Shown: positions 24,679 through 33,774, numbered from the stretch's first letter. The stretch: 64,000 nt of DNA from Devosia sp. (GCF_017307495.1 NZ_JAFKHE010000014.1:62001-126000), one strand, 5' to 3'. The notes: a model not told the origin generated them from the sequence alone. Numbers and translations are program-made.

Positions 24679-25609
24679 GCTGAAGCTGCCCCGCTTTGCC
24701 GGCCTCGAAGCGCGCGAGCGCTCGGCCGCGATCGTGCCCGAGCGCTCGGTCGCCGGCCGCACCCTCGTGCTGCTCATCGCCATCATGACCTTCCTGTCGG
24801 GGGTAACGCTGGGCGGCGTCGTGCTGGTGCAGAAGTCGGCCATCGCCTGGTCCTCCGACGTCGGACGCGAGATGACCATCCAGATCCGCCCGATGGAGGG
24901 CGAGGTGATGGAGAGCAACCTGCGTACCGCCGTCGCCCTCGCCGAGGCGACGCCCGGCGTGGCTTCGGCGCGCGCCCTGACGCTCGAGGAGAGCCAGAAG
25001 CTGCTCGAGCCCTGGCTCGGCGCCGGCCTCGACCTCAGCGCCATCGACATCCCACGCCTCGTCGTGGTCCAGATGTCCGATCCGGCCGAGGCCGACATTC
25101 CCAAGCTCGAGCGCGACCTGCAGGCGGTGAAGGGCGCAAGCCTCGACACCCACGCCGCCTGGCGCCAGCAGCTCAACATCATGGCCGGCACCATTGTCGC
25201 CTCGGGCCTGCTGGTGCTGGCCCTGATCGTCGTCGCCACCGTGCTCGCCATCATCTTTGCGACGCGCGGCACCATGGCGTCGAACCGCGAGATCGTCGAC
25301 GTGCTGCACTTCATCGGCGCCTCGAACAGCTTCATCGCCGGCGAGTTCCAGGGGCGCTTCCTCACCATCGGCTTTCGCGGCGGCATCTTCGGCGGCCTCG
25401 CGGCGCTGGCCTTCTTCTTCCTCGTCGGGCTCGCGGCCGGCTCCATGGTGCCGCAGGAGGCCGGCCAGCAACTGGGCATCCTGTTCGGCCGCTTCGCGCT
25501 CGGCATCGACGGCATGTTCGGCATCCTCGCCGTGGTGCCGGTGATCGCCGCGCTCACCGCCATCACCTCGCGCATCACCGTCCGGCGCTTCCTGCAGAAG
25601 ACGTCCTGA
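24671..25609 (+). CDS. ftsX: Cell division protein FtsX
   Basis: A GTG start inside the end of ftsE gives 312 residues. The first membrane helix is near residues 30-52. A periplasmic domain (about 55-165) follows, then three more helices (about 175-200, 225-250, 270-295), the four-helix FtsX/permease layout. 'ASNREIVDVLHFIGAS' near residue 200 is the conserved cytoplasmic coupling segment. It transmits FtsE ATP hydrolysis to periplasmic amidase activators. Identification is supported by the coupled ftsE. Confidence 0.92.
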   Translation: MIELKLPRFAGLEARERSAAIVPERSVAGRTLVLLIAIMTFLSGVTLGGVVLVQKSAIAWSSDVGREMTIQIRPMEGEVMESNLRTAVALAEATPGVASARALTLEESQKLLEPWLGAGLDLSAIDIPRLVVVQMSDPAEADIPKLERDLQAVKGASLDTHAAWRQQLNIMAGTIVASGLLVLALIVVATVLAIIFATRGTMASNREIVDVLHFIGASNSFIAGEFQGRFLTIGFRGGIFGGLAALAFFFLVGLAAGSMVPQEAGQQLGILFGRFALGIDGMFGILAVVPVIAALTAITSRITVRRFLQKTS

Positions 25610-25671
25610 GCCAGATCCCGCTTGCCCGGCTGCGCCCGGGCAGGCACCTTGCCGTCGTTTTGGGGGGACCA

Positions 25672-26499
25672 ATGCCGATCGTCCAGGCGATCCGTTCGCT
25701 GCTGTTCTACGCCTTCTACTACCTGCAGACGGTGCCGCTCGCGATCATCGTCGGCGTGAGCGCGGTCGTCCGGGGACGCACCAGGTTCGGCTGGGCCCTG
25801 GCGCTCTACTGGATCCACTCGAACCTCGCCGCGCTGCGCCTGCTGGCCGGCATCAGGACCGAGGTCACGGGCGAGGAGAACATCCCGGACGGCCCCTGCA
25901 TCATCGCTTCCAAGCACATGAGCGACTGGGACATCTTCGCCATCCTGCCCGGCGCTCGTCGGCCTGCCTTCATCGCCAAGAAGGAGCTGATGGACATCCC
26001 GTTCTTCGGCCAGGCGGCCAGGGCCTTCGACACCATCCGCATCGACCGCTCGCGCGGCGGCGAGGCCATCCCGCTCATGCTGGACGACGCCCGCGCGGCC
26101 CTGGCGCGCGGCGCGCGCATCATCATCTTTCCCGAGGGGACGCGGAAGGCGCCGCTCGATCCCCACGACTATCGCGTCGGCGTCGTGCGCCTCTACGAGG
26201 GCCTCAACGTGCCGGTGGTTCCGGTGGCGCTCAATTCGGGCCTGTTCTGGGGCCGCAACAGCCCGCTGCTGTGGCCCGGCACCGCCCGCGCCCGCTTCCT
26301 GCCGGCCATTCCACCCGGCCTGCCGGCCGAGGCGTTCCGCGCCCGCCTGATCGCAGCCATCGAGGGCGAGACCAATCGGCTGATCCTTGCCGCATACGAT
26401 GACGGCCTGCGCCGCCCGATCGACCCGCGGCTGCGCCAGCGCCTTGAGGCGCTGAAACAGGGAACGCCCCCGGAAGCGGCCAGAACCACTACATCTTGA
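25672..26499 (+). CDS. plsC: 1-acyl-sn-glycerol-3-phosphate acyltransferase
   Basis: ATG 25672 follows a G-rich ribosome site; the product is 275 residues. A hydrophobic N-terminus precedes the acyltransferase motifs: 'SKHMSDWD' (HX4D), 'FAFDTIRIDR'-type block with 'IRIDRS', and 'IIFPEGTRK' for substrate binding. It adds the second acyl chain in phosphatidic acid synthesis at the inner membrane. It lies 62 bases after ftsX, the usual order in this group. Confidence 0.93.
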   Translation: MPIVQAIRSLLFYAFYYLQTVPLAIIVGVSAVVRGRTRFGWALALYWIHSNLAALRLLAGIRTEVTGEENIPDGPCIIASKHMSDWDIFAILPGARRPAFIAKKELMDIPFFGQAARAFDTIRIDRSRGGEAIPLMLDDARAALARGARIIIFPEGTRKAPLDPHDYRVGVVRLYEGLNVPVVPVALNSGLFWGRNSPLLWPGTARARFLPAIPPGLPAEAFRARLIAAIEGETNRLILAAYDDGLRRPIDPRLRQRLEALKQGTPPEAARTTTS

Positions 26500-26548
26500 C
26501 GGTCAGGCCAGAGGAAGCCATAGATATGGGGTCATGGAGACAATGCGC

Positions 26549-26583
26549 TTGACATTTGTCTCCAGTTTGTTCTATTTTTGTTC
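26549..26583 (+). promoter_or_regulatory. Promoter with alphaproteobacterial SOS (LexA) box
   Basis: A perfect TTGACA at 26549-26554 is followed after 17 bases by CTATTT (26572-26577). Overlapping the -10 is GTTC-TATTTTT-GTTC (26569-26583), an exact match to the GTTC-N7-GTTC operator bound by LexA in alphaproteobacteria. Repressor binding there would block the promoter. The operator and promoter are seen; LexA control is inferred from the known consensus. Confidence 0.75.
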
Positions 26584-26615
26584 TCTTTCGTGCGGAAACC
26601 GAAGGAGCCGGGGGC

Positions 26616-26960
26616 ATGGTGCCGACACTCGATCGTACGCTGCTGCAGCACGCCACCGCGCATCCGGTGAACTGGCGCGGCCGATCCGGCCGCTACTACG
26701 CGCTCGAACCGCTCCGGCTCGACGACTTCCGCTTCTGCGGTGACGAACTCTACCTGATCGCGCTCGGCCCGCATGTGCTGTGGGCCGGCGGCAGCACCGA
26801 CCTGATCGAGGATGCCGTGAGCCGCGCCCGCTTCCGCCTTGCCATGGACTGCGCCGATCGCGTCTTCCGCGTCGAGGCCGCCCCCGACGCCATCGGGCGC
26901 CTGACGGTTCTGTGGGATCTCGAGGGCGCCGAGCCCGTGCTGGGCCTGAACGCCGCCTGA
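26616..26960 (+). CDS. Hypothetical protein, probably SOS-induced
   Basis: ATG 26616 follows GGAGCC and yields 114 residues. The protein is soluble, with arginine/tyrosine-rich segments ('NWRGRSGRYYALEPL') and a charged helix ('LIEDAVSRARFRLAMDCADRVF'). I recognise no family and no catalytic motif. The promoter upstream carries a perfect SOS box, so it is probably induced by DNA damage. It stands alone, with the ChaC-like gene converging from the right. The function is unknown. Confidence 0.75.
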   Translation: MVPTLDRTLLQHATAHPVNWRGRSGRYYALEPLRLDDFRFCGDELYLIALGPHVLWAGGSTDLIEDAVSRARFRLAMDCADRVFRVEAAPDAIGRLTVLWDLEGAEPVLGLNAA

Positions 26961-27029
26961 CGCGGGCTGGAGCATTTCACGGTGGGGCTGCCTATCCCCG
27001 GCGTCATCTCAAGCGGTGAAACGCACGGG

Positions 27030-27581
27030 CTACGCGGTCTCCGCCACCGGCACGTCCACGCCATGCAGCGCCTCGACCACCTCGTCGAGATGGCGGTCGC
27101 GGATGCCCAGCTCGCCGAGCTTACGCGCCGTCTCCAGCACGTACTCGTGGTTGGGCCCCGACTCGCCCACCCCGGCCAGCACCAGCCGGACCTGCTCGGC
27201 GATGGCGAGCTTGCCGGCATATTGCAGGTGCCGCGTGTCGGCGAGGAAGACGAGCGCACCCACCGCCGCGCCGCCGACCCGCAGCGGCCGCACGGCCTCG
27301 CGATAGACGCCATTGTCCATCTCGCGCTCATGCAGGTAGGCGTGCACCTCGCCCCAGCGTTCCGGCGCCACCTCGAACGCCATGCCGCGGCACGAACCGC
27401 CCGGCATCAGCCCGAACACCAATCCCGGCTGCGCCGCGGTACCACGGTGGCGCTGCGAATAGACGCACAGGCGGCGATGCACGCCGCGCAGCAGGGCGGG
27501 TTCCTGCCGCACGAACTCGAACCCCGGCCGCCAGATCAGCGAGCCGTAGCCGAACACCCAATGGGTTGAAATCTGCGCCAT
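27030..27581 (-). CDS. ChaC-like gamma-glutamylcyclotransferase (second copy)
   Basis: This 183-residue protein begins with the ChaC signature 'WVFGYGSLIWRPGF' at residue 8 and has 'RRLCVYSQRHRG' and 'GSCRGMAFEV', parallel to the larger ChaC-like gene at 20411. It probably opens gamma-glutamyl bonds, most likely in glutathione. It is divergent from the DUF2125 gene. The short length is typical of the ChaC2 type. The neighbourhood (plsC before, DUF2125 and tyrA after) matches related genomes. Confidence 0.9.
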   Translation of the reverse strand: MAQISTHWVFGYGSLIWRPGFEFVRQEPALLRGVHRRLCVYSQRHRGTAAQPGLVFGLMPGGSCRGMAFEVAPERWGEVHAYLHEREMDNGVYREAVRPLRVGGAAVGALVFLADTRHLQYAGKLAIAEQVRLVLAGVGESGPNHEYVLETARKLGELGIRDRHLDEVVEALHGVDVPVAETA

Positions 27582-27652
27582 CCGAGCCGGTCCGCCTTGC
27601 CGCGGTCACGTTCCTACCGATACGGTCCGCGCCGCGCAACGCATGCGCCGGA

Positions 27653-28675
27653 ATGGGAGACCTGACTTTGCGGAAGTTTGCCTGGCTGTTGATCGCGGTG
27701 GTGGTCGTCGTCGCGGCCTGGACTACCGGCTGGTTCTGGGCCGCCGGCGAGGTGACCGGCCAGGTGCGGCTCCTCGCCCAGGCCGACGGCGAAGCCACGC
27801 CGAAGTTCGAGTGCGGCAGCTTCGGCGTCTCCGGCTTCCCGTTCCGCTTCGACCTCGACTGCGAGAACGGCACGTTGACGGACCAAGACCTGACCGTGAA
27901 CTTCACCGGCCTGCGCGCCTCGGTGATGGCCTACAATCCCACGCACATGATCTTCTCGGCCAAGGGTCCGTTCTCCTACGACGACGCCTTCTCGGGCAGC
28001 CAGCGCCGGCTCGATTTCTCGCGGCTCGACGGCAGCCTCCGGGTGGTTCCGGCCGACCTGCTCAAGGGCCTGGGCGGTGAGGGCTGGCGCCTGGCGCGCC
28101 TCTCCGTCGAGACCGACGACATCGCCGTGACTGATACTGTCGCCGGCGACATCCTCGAGGCGAGCGCCAAGCACCTCGAGGCCCACCTGGTCGACATGCC
28201 CGACCAGTTCGACAAGGCGGCCGGCACCTCGGCCCTCGCCAGCTATGTCGCCGCCGCCGAGCTCAGCCTGCCCGGGCTGCAGGTCGCCTCGGGTAACCTG
28301 ACGCTCGAAAGCCAGATCACCGGCCTGCCCGCCGATATCCGCGACTTCGGCAACCCCGACGCCATCCGCAACTGGCAGGCAGCGGGCGGCAGCGTGAAGC
28401 TGGTCAAGCTCGCCGGCACGCAGCCCAGCCCGGCCGAGAGCTTCGATGTCAGTGGCGAGGCCCGCCTCTCCGGCGGCGGCTATGTCGAGGGCCAGGTGGA
28501 CTACAGCACCACGGGCGTGCTCGACCGGCTGAGCCAGTTCCTGCCGCCGGTACAGCTCGCCATGCTGAAGGGCGCCCCGCAGGCCGACGGCAGCTTCAGG
28601 AACACCGTGACCATCCTGGACGGCCAGATGAAGATCCTGACCTTCGTCTTCGCCCAGCTGCCGCCGCTGTTCTAG
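27653..28675 (+). CDS. DUF2125 family membrane-anchored protein
   Basis: Starting at ATG 27653 gives 340 residues; a TTG six bases further... in 'LTLRKF' is a possible alternative. One N-terminal anchor helix ('FAWLLIAVVVVVAAWTTGW') is followed by a long periplasmic domain rich in beta-strands, with 'FGVSGFPFRFDLDCEN' typical of DUF2125. The fold resembles AsmA-like lipid-handling proteins of the envelope, though a role is not established. It converges on tyrA with one base between the stops. Confidence 0.88.
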   Translation: MGDLTLRKFAWLLIAVVVVVAAWTTGWFWAAGEVTGQVRLLAQADGEATPKFECGSFGVSGFPFRFDLDCENGTLTDQDLTVNFTGLRASVMAYNPTHMIFSAKGPFSYDDAFSGSQRRLDFSRLDGSLRVVPADLLKGLGGEGWRLARLSVETDDIAVTDTVAGDILEASAKHLEAHLVDMPDQFDKAAGTSALASYVAAAELSLPGLQVASGNLTLESQITGLPADIRDFGNPDAIRNWQAAGGSVKLVKLAGTQPSPAESFDVSGEARLSGGGYVEGQVDYSTTGVLDRLSQFLPPVQLAMLKGAPQADGSFRNTVTILDGQMKILTFVFAQLPPLF

Positions 28676-28676
28676 C

Positions 28677-29657
28677 CTAGGCGTCCTCGCCGCCGCCATG
28701 CTCGCGCACCGCGAATGCCGGCACGTCCTCGGGCGGCGCGACGACCTCGGGCTGGCCGTGCGGCCGGCCGAAGTCGACCGCTGCCGTCTCCTGCCCCGCG
28801 GTGATGATCGAGCGACGCACCGCCCGCGTGCGGGTGAACAGCTCCTGCATCCCCGGGCCATCGCCGACCCGCACCATGCGCTGCAGCCGGCTCAGGTCCT
28901 CGAGGAAGCGGCCGAGCATCTCCAGCACCGCCTCGCGGTTGGTGAGGAACACGTCGCGCCACATGACGGGGTCGCTGGCGGCGATGCGGGTGAAGTCGCG
29001 GAACCCGGAAGCGGAGAACTTGATCACCTCGGACTGCGTGTCCGCCTCGAGGTCGGCGACGGTGCCGACGATGTTGTAGGCGATGAGGTGCGGCACGTGG
29101 CTGGTGATGGCCAGCACCATGTCGTGGTGCGCCGCATCCATGCACTCGACATTGGAGCCGAGCGCCCCCCAGAACGAGACGAGGCGATCGACCGCCACCG
29201 GATCGACGTCCTTTTTCGGCGTCAGCACGCACCAGCGGTTGACGAACAGGTCGGCGAACCCCGCCGCCGGGCCGGAATGCTCGGTGCCCGCCAGCGGATG
29301 GCCGGGGATGAAGTGCACGCCTGCCGGCAGCAGCGGCTCGATCACCTTCATCACATGGCCCTTGACCGAGCCGACATCGGACAGGATCGCGCCCGGCTTC
29401 AGGCGGTCGCGGATCTGGCCCATCACCTCGGCATAGACGCCCACCGGGGTGCACAGGATGACGAGGTCCGCCCCCTGCACGGCCTCGGCCGCATCGAGCG
29501 TGTAGATGTCGCCCAGCCCGAGCGCCCGCGCCTCTTCGAGCGTCTCGGACTTGCGGGTCGTGATGGCGATGGTCTTGGCCAGGTCCTTGAGCCGGACGGC
29601 CCGTGCGATCGACGAGCCGATCAGGCCGATGCCCACAAGGGTGAGTTTTTCGAACAT
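28677..29657 (-). CDS. tyrA: Prephenate/arogenate dehydrogenase
   Basis: This 326-residue protein has an NAD(P)-binding start 'LTLVGIGLIGSSIARAV' (GxGxxG), the catalytic histidine region 'HFIPGHPLAGTEHSG', and the dimer-forming helical half with 'SHVPHLIAYN'. It converts prephenate or arogenate toward tyrosine. The ATG overlaps the hisC stop by a base (29657), so the two are translated together. HisC-type enzymes can also act in aromatic synthesis, which explains the pairing. Prephenate versus arogenate preference cannot be read. Confidence 0.93.
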   Translation of the reverse strand: MFEKLTLVGIGLIGSSIARAVRLKDLAKTIAITTRKSETLEEARALGLGDIYTLDAAEAVQGADLVILCTPVGVYAEVMGQIRDRLKPGAILSDVGSVKGHVMKVIEPLLPAGVHFIPGHPLAGTEHSGPAAGFADLFVNRWCVLTPKKDVDPVAVDRLVSFWGALGSNVECMDAAHHDMVLAITSHVPHLIAYNIVGTVADLEADTQSEVIKFSASGFRDFTRIAASDPVMWRDVFLTNREAVLEMLGRFLEDLSRLQRMVRVGDGPGMQELFTRTRAVRRSIITAGQETAAVDFGRPHGQPEVVAPPEDVPAFAVREHGGGEDA

Positions 29658-30760
29658 CAGCGTCCCCCCGGCGCGCCGAACGCCTCAAGCACCTCGACCA
29701 CGGCGCGCATGTGCTCCTCGAGCCCGATGGAGATGCGCAGCCCCTCGGGAATGCCGTAGCCATGCATCTCGCGCACCATCAGTCCCTTGTCGCGCAGCGC
29801 CGTGAACGCCGCCCGCGACGTCGCCGCGTCCTCGAACAGGGCGAGGATGAAGTTGCCCTGGCTCGGCGGCACGCGGATGGCGTTGCCCGAGAGCGACGCC
29901 GTCAGCCACTCCCGCCAGCGCGCATTGTGCTCGCGCAACCGGGCCGTGAACGCGGTGTCGCGCGCCGCGGCCGCCGCCGCCGCCTGCCCCGAGAGCGAGA
30001 CGTTGAACGGCCCGCGGATGCGGTTGATCGCATCGACGACATGCTCGGGTCCGTACATCCAGCCGACCCGCTCGCCGGCAATGCCCATCTTGGAAAAGGT
30101 GCGCACCATGACGACGTTCTGCGCCCTGTCGACGAGGTCGATGCCGACCGAGTAGTCGTCCGCCGTCACGTACTCGGCATAGGCGCTGTCGAGCACGAAC
30201 AGGATGTCCGGCCTGAGGCCGGCATGCAGCCGCTCGACCTCGGCCTTGCTCAGGTAAGTGCCGGTCGGATTGTTCGGGTTGGCGAGGAACACCACCTTCG
30301 TGCGCGGCGTCACCGCCCGGAGGATGTTGCCGATATCGGCGCGATAGTCGGTTTCCGGCGCCATGATGATCTCGGCCGAGGCGCCGCGCGTGATGATCGG
30401 ATAGACGTTGAAGCCGTACTGGCTCATCACCGCCTGGTCGCCGGCGCCGAGATAGACCTGGGCGAGCAGGTGCAGGATGTCGTCCGAACCGAAGCCGCAC
30501 ACGATGCGCTCGGGCGGAATACCGTGCACCTCGCCCAGCGCCGTGCGCAGCTCGCGCGACGAGCCCTCCGGGTAGACATAGAGCCGGTCGGCCAGCGCCT
30601 TGTAGGCCTCGATCGCCCGGGGGCTCGCGCCCAGCGGGGACTCGTTGGCCGAGAGCTTCACCAGCTTCACGCCGGCGGGCGTGTCGGAACGCCCCGGCAC
30701 GTAGGGGGCGATCTCGAGGATGCCGGGCTGGGGAACGGGGCGGTCGGGCGTGTCGGGCAT
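29657..30760 (-). CDS. hisC: Histidinol-phosphate/aromatic aminotransferase
   Basis: I use ATG 30760, where the normal N-terminus begins; the 367 residues are the usual length. Motifs are 'KLSANESPLG', 'NPNNPTGT', and the PLP lysine in 'RTFSKMGIAGERVGW'. It transaminates histidinol phosphate and, next to tyrA, probably also phenylpyruvate or hydroxyphenylpyruvate. It is first in a hisC-tyrA operon. The sequence upstream is divergent from a small monooxygenase-like gene. Confidence 0.93.
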   Translation of the reverse strand: MPDTPDRPVPQPGILEIAPYVPGRSDTPAGVKLVKLSANESPLGASPRAIEAYKALADRLYVYPEGSSRELRTALGEVHGIPPERIVCGFGSDDILHLLAQVYLGAGDQAVMSQYGFNVYPIITRGASAEIIMAPETDYRADIGNILRAVTPRTKVVFLANPNNPTGTYLSKAEVERLHAGLRPDILFVLDSAYAEYVTADDYSVGIDLVDRAQNVVMVRTFSKMGIAGERVGWMYGPEHVVDAINRIRGPFNVSLSGQAAAAAAARDTAFTARLREHNARWREWLTASLSGNAIRVPPSQGNFILALFEDAATSRAAFTALRDKGLMVREMHGYGIPEGLRISIGLEEHMRAVVEVLEAFGAPGGR

Positions 30761-30894
30761 TTTCACTTGCGGGGCCGGCGAAATCGGGCCGGACCATAGG
30801 GGAAGCGGCCTGTCGTTGCAAAGGAATCCGCCCCGCATCCCGCCCGTGTTCTGCTAGTATGGGCCGGCATGGTGTGACCGCGGAGGAGGATCCG

Positions 30895-31221
30895 ATGACG
30901 GCAATGAATATCGTGCATATGCGGGTGAAGCCCGGCAGGGAAGCCGAGTTCGTCGAACTGCACCGCACCCTCGACAGCAGCGGCTTCAGCGGCTTCCGCA
31001 ACTTCTGGGTGGTCAAGACCGGCGAGCGCGACTTCTGCATCGTCGGCGAGTGGAGCGAGATGGACAGCCTCGTCGCCTCGCGCCCGGCCATGATCGCCAG
31101 TCTCGACCGGCTGCGCCCGCTGCTCGAGGACCTCGGCGGCGGCCGCGGCGTGACCGAGCCGTGGTCGGGCACGGTCGTCGCCCAGGTCCGGCCCGACACG
31201 CCGGCGGAAGGCGCACTCTAG
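30895..31221 (+). CDS. Antibiotic biosynthesis monooxygenase-like (ABM) protein
   Basis: ATG 30895 follows a strong GGAGGAGG; the product is 108 residues. It starts with a beta-strand 'NIVHMRVKPGREAEFVELH', as in ABM ferredoxin-like folds, then 'FRNFWVVKTGERDFCIVGEW'. Such proteins range from heme-degrading enzymes to quinone monooxygenases; no specific catalytic residues can be assigned. The stop overlaps the convergent methyltransferase stop by four bases. Confidence 0.8.
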   Translation: MTAMNIVHMRVKPGREAEFVELHRTLDSSGFSGFRNFWVVKTGERDFCIVGEWSEMDSLVASRPAMIASLDRLRPLLEDLGGGRGVTEPWSGTVVAQVRPDTPAEGAL

Positions 31222-31970
31222 TCGCGGTGCCCGTCATGTCGGAGCGGTACCGCGTGCTGCGGCGCCAGCGCCGGCACGCGCACGAACCGCTCCGCCCGTT
31301 TGCGTCGGGTAACGGCGGGGAACAGTTCCTTGCGCGCCAGCACGCAGTGGACGCCGGCGAAGGTTGGTCCGAACAGCCGCCCGAAGCGCTCGAAGAAGCG
31401 CGCCGACTTCAGCACCAGCGAGCGCTGCGACGGCGGCAGGTAGAGCGCATCCTTCCACTGCTCGATGACGAAGCTGTGGTCGCGCAGCAGCCGCTCGAGC
31501 TGCCCCTTCGAGAACGGATGGCCGTCGCCGAACGGCGTGTTGTCGAACGACGACCAGGTGCCGCGCCGCTTGGGCACGATGACGATCAGCCGCGCGTTGG
31601 GCGCCGATACGCGCCACAGCTCGCGCATCAGTTCCTCGCTGTCGCCGACATGCTCGAAGGCGTGCACGGCGATGATCAGGTCGACTGCCGCATCGGTGAG
31701 CGGCAGTTCGAGCGGATCGCACAGCACCGTATGCGAGGGGCCCTCGCGCGGCCAGGCCGAGGCGCCCTGCCGCGCCGGCATGGCGGCAATCACCCGCTCC
31801 GCCGTGTCGAGCGTGAAGCGCATGTAGGGCGTGGCGAAGCCGAGCCCGAGCACGCGCTGGCCCTTCACGCTGCCGGCAAAGCGCAGCACCTCCTCGCGCA
31901 GCAGGGCGCGCGCGATCTTGCCCAGGGGGGACCTGTAAAAGCCGATGATCCGCTCGACCTGTGACGTCAT
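31218..31970 (-). CDS. Class I SAM-dependent methyltransferase
   Basis: This 250-residue protein has the AdoMet fold: motif I is weak ('RVLGLGFATPYM'), followed by 'CDPLELPLTDAAVDLIIAVHAFEHV' carrying the acidic residue and post-I motifs, then 'WRVSAPNARLIVIVPKR'. This is the type II/UbiE-like subset whose substrate is unknown. The gene is divergent from gloB, and this methyltransferase-gloB arrangement is common in Hyphomicrobiales. The substrate cannot be inferred. Confidence 0.9.
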   Translation of the reverse strand: MTSQVERIIGFYRSPLGKIARALLREEVLRFAGSVKGQRVLGLGFATPYMRFTLDTAERVIAAMPARQGASAWPREGPSHTVLCDPLELPLTDAAVDLIIAVHAFEHVGDSEELMRELWRVSAPNARLIVIVPKRRGTWSSFDNTPFGDGHPFSKGQLERLLRDHSFVIEQWKDALYLPPSQRSLVLKSARFFERFGRLFGPTFAGVHCVLARKELFPAVTRRKRAERFVRVPALAPQHAVPLRHDGHRD

Positions 31971-32075
31971 GGTGATCTGCCGATCATGGCGTTGTCCGAA
32001 TTCCTTGACTAGTTTCTGTCATGCTTCGAGCGCGCCTGTCATCCTCTGGCGGGCGAGGCCATCCGGAGTTACCCG

Positions 32076-32852
32076 TTGCCCCTGCTCATCGACATCTTCC
32101 TGTGCCGCACGGACAATTTCGGCTACCTCGTCCACGACGTGGCGAGCGGCCGCACCGCGGCCATCGACGCCCCGGACGCGAAGGCCATCAAGGAGGCCGC
32201 CGCGCGTCGCGGCTGGCGCCTGACCGACGTGCTGATTACCCACCACCACACCGACCATGTCGAGGGCATTCCGGCGCTCAAGCGTGAATATGGGGTGCGG
32301 GTCGTCGGCCCCAAGGCCGAGCAGCAGAAGATCCTCGGCCTCGATGTGCTGGTCTCGGCCAGCGACACCGTTTCGCTCGGCGAGACCGACTTCATCGTCA
32401 TCGAGACCCCTGGCCACACGCTCGGCCACATCGTCTACTACGACCCCGCCGGCCGCCACCTGTTCTCGGCCGACGCGCTGTTCTCGCTCGGCGTCGGCCG
32501 CATGTTCGAGGGCAAGCCCGGCCCGATGTGGGACGGGCTCGAGGAACTGCGCGCCTTGCCCGACGACACGCTGGTCTATCCGGGCCACGAATACACCGCC
32601 GCGAACGCCGCCTTCGCGCTCAGCGTCGACCCGCGCAATCCGGCGCTCAACATCCGCGCCGGCGAGGTGAAGCGGCAGGTCGAGTCGGGTCGCTTCACCA
32701 TCCCGGTCACGCTGGGGATGGAGAAGGCCACCAATCCGTTCCTGCGCGCCGACCAGCCGGTGCTGGCCAGGGCGATGGGGCTGCCGTCCGACGCGCCGCC
32801 GGCCCAGGTCTTCGCGGCCCTGCGCAAGGCAAAGGACGAGTTCAAGGCCTAG
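32076..32852 (+). CDS. gloB: Hydroxyacylglutathione hydrolase (glyoxalase II)
   Basis: TTG 32076 starts a 258-residue protein with the metallo-beta-lactamase motif 'THHHTDHVEG' near residue 55, a second ligand set in 'TPGHTLGH', and 'YPGHEYT'. The C-terminal glyoxalase II domain holds 'NPFLRAD'. It hydrolyses S-lactoylglutathione to lactate and glutathione, the second glyoxalase step. mgsA, which makes methylglyoxal, is also in the window at 52753. Confidence 0.94.
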   Translation: MPLLIDIFLCRTDNFGYLVHDVASGRTAAIDAPDAKAIKEAAARRGWRLTDVLITHHHTDHVEGIPALKREYGVRVVGPKAEQQKILGLDVLVSASDTVSLGETDFIVIETPGHTLGHIVYYDPAGRHLFSADALFSLGVGRMFEGKPGPMWDGLEELRALPDDTLVYPGHEYTAANAAFALSVDPRNPALNIRAGEVKRQVESGRFTIPVTLGMEKATNPFLRADQPVLARAMGLPSDAPPAQVFAALRKAKDEFKA

Positions 32853-33029
32853 AGTCGCGGGAATATCCGGGCGCGCCGGTATCCCCCATCGTTAACCCTT
32901 TCTTCATCACGCGCGGGCCGCGCGTGACGATTTGGTGCAACCTCTCCGGGCCCTCGCGACATTTGCTCGCGTGGAGGTCCGCGACGCGCCGGAAGACGCG
33001 CACTCGGACCGCAATGAACGGCCGAGGCA

Positions 33030-33284
33030 ATGGACGACGACGGGACGGAGCGCAAGGTCTTCAGGTTGCCGCAGGTGCTCGACCTGCCGCGCGAGCGGCT
33101 GCGTGTCAGCGAGCCGGCACAGTCCGATTTCGTCAGCCAGCTGATCGCCGAACGCCAGCACCTGCCGCCGCAGCGCGATCGCCGTCGCGCCCCGGTCGTC
33201 GAGGCCGTCAGCGCCTACGACAAGGGCGCACGCATCGCCACGCGCCGCATGCCGGCCGGCTATCGCAAGACCATCGTCACCTGA
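33030..33284 (+). CDS. Small hypothetical protein
   Basis: ATG 33030 gives 84 residues, soluble and strongly basic in its second half ('RQHLPPQRDRRRAP', 'ARIATRRMPAGYRKT'). I recognise no domain. Codon use is host-like and the frame is closed neatly before the convergent membrane gene. It may bind nucleic acid or be a small adaptor, but that is a guess. Confidence 0.55.
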   Translation: MDDDGTERKVFRLPQVLDLPRERLRVSEPAQSDFVSQLIAERQHLPPQRDRRRAPVVEAVSAYDKGARIATRRMPAGYRKTIVT

Positions 33285-33321
33285 ACCTCCCCTCGCTCCG
33301 TGCCGGGCGAGACGACGTGGG

Positions 33322-33774
33322 TCAGTTCATCGAGACGTCGCGGCCGGCGCCGGTGATCGACACCGTGAACCCGGCCACCACGTCGACGATCGACATCATC
33401 ATCAGGATGAAGAACACCGAACTCGCCGCCGCGCCGACGAGCAGGAACTCGACGAGGAAGATCACGAACACCACGACCGAAAGCATGTGCTCGACCACCG
33501 AGCTGCGCCCGGTATTGGTGGACTTCAGCACTTCGAAGAACAGGCACACCAGCCCGACCACCAGCATCAGGTCGCCCGCGGTCAGCGACCATACCACGCC
33601 CGATACCATCGGAATGCCGAGAAGCTGCTGGCTCCACCCGGCCGGATTGCCGCCCATGAACAGGAAGGCGAAGAAATTATAGGCGATCAGCGGAATGAGC
33701 AGCAGCGGCGGAATGAACGGCCCGCTGCGTCCGCCACGGCGCCCGGGGGGTATGAAGACGGTACTGTCGGACAT
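33322..33774 (-). CDS. Integral membrane protein with four helices
   Basis: This 150-residue protein has a basic N-terminus ('RRGGRSG') and about four membrane helices: near 20-42, 60-82, 95-115 and 120-140. No catalytic or transport motif is visible. It resembles uncharacterised membrane proteins of the order. It reads away from the gene at 33931 and converges on the small hypothetical gene. Confidence 0.78.
   Translation of the reverse strand: MSDSTVFIPPGRRGGRSGPFIPPLLLIPLIAYNFFAFLFMGGNPAGWSQQLLGIPMVSGVVWSLTAGDLMLVVGLVCLFFEVLKSTNTGRSSVVEHMLSVVVFVIFLVEFLLVGAAASSVFFILMMMSIVDVVAGFTVSITGAGRDVSMN

Noticed and set aside
24019..25609. The ftsEX genes as a general ABC exporter.
   Set aside because: FtsX's four-helix layout, the overlap with ftsE and the neighbouring plsC and zinc-ribbon genes fit cell-division ftsEX.
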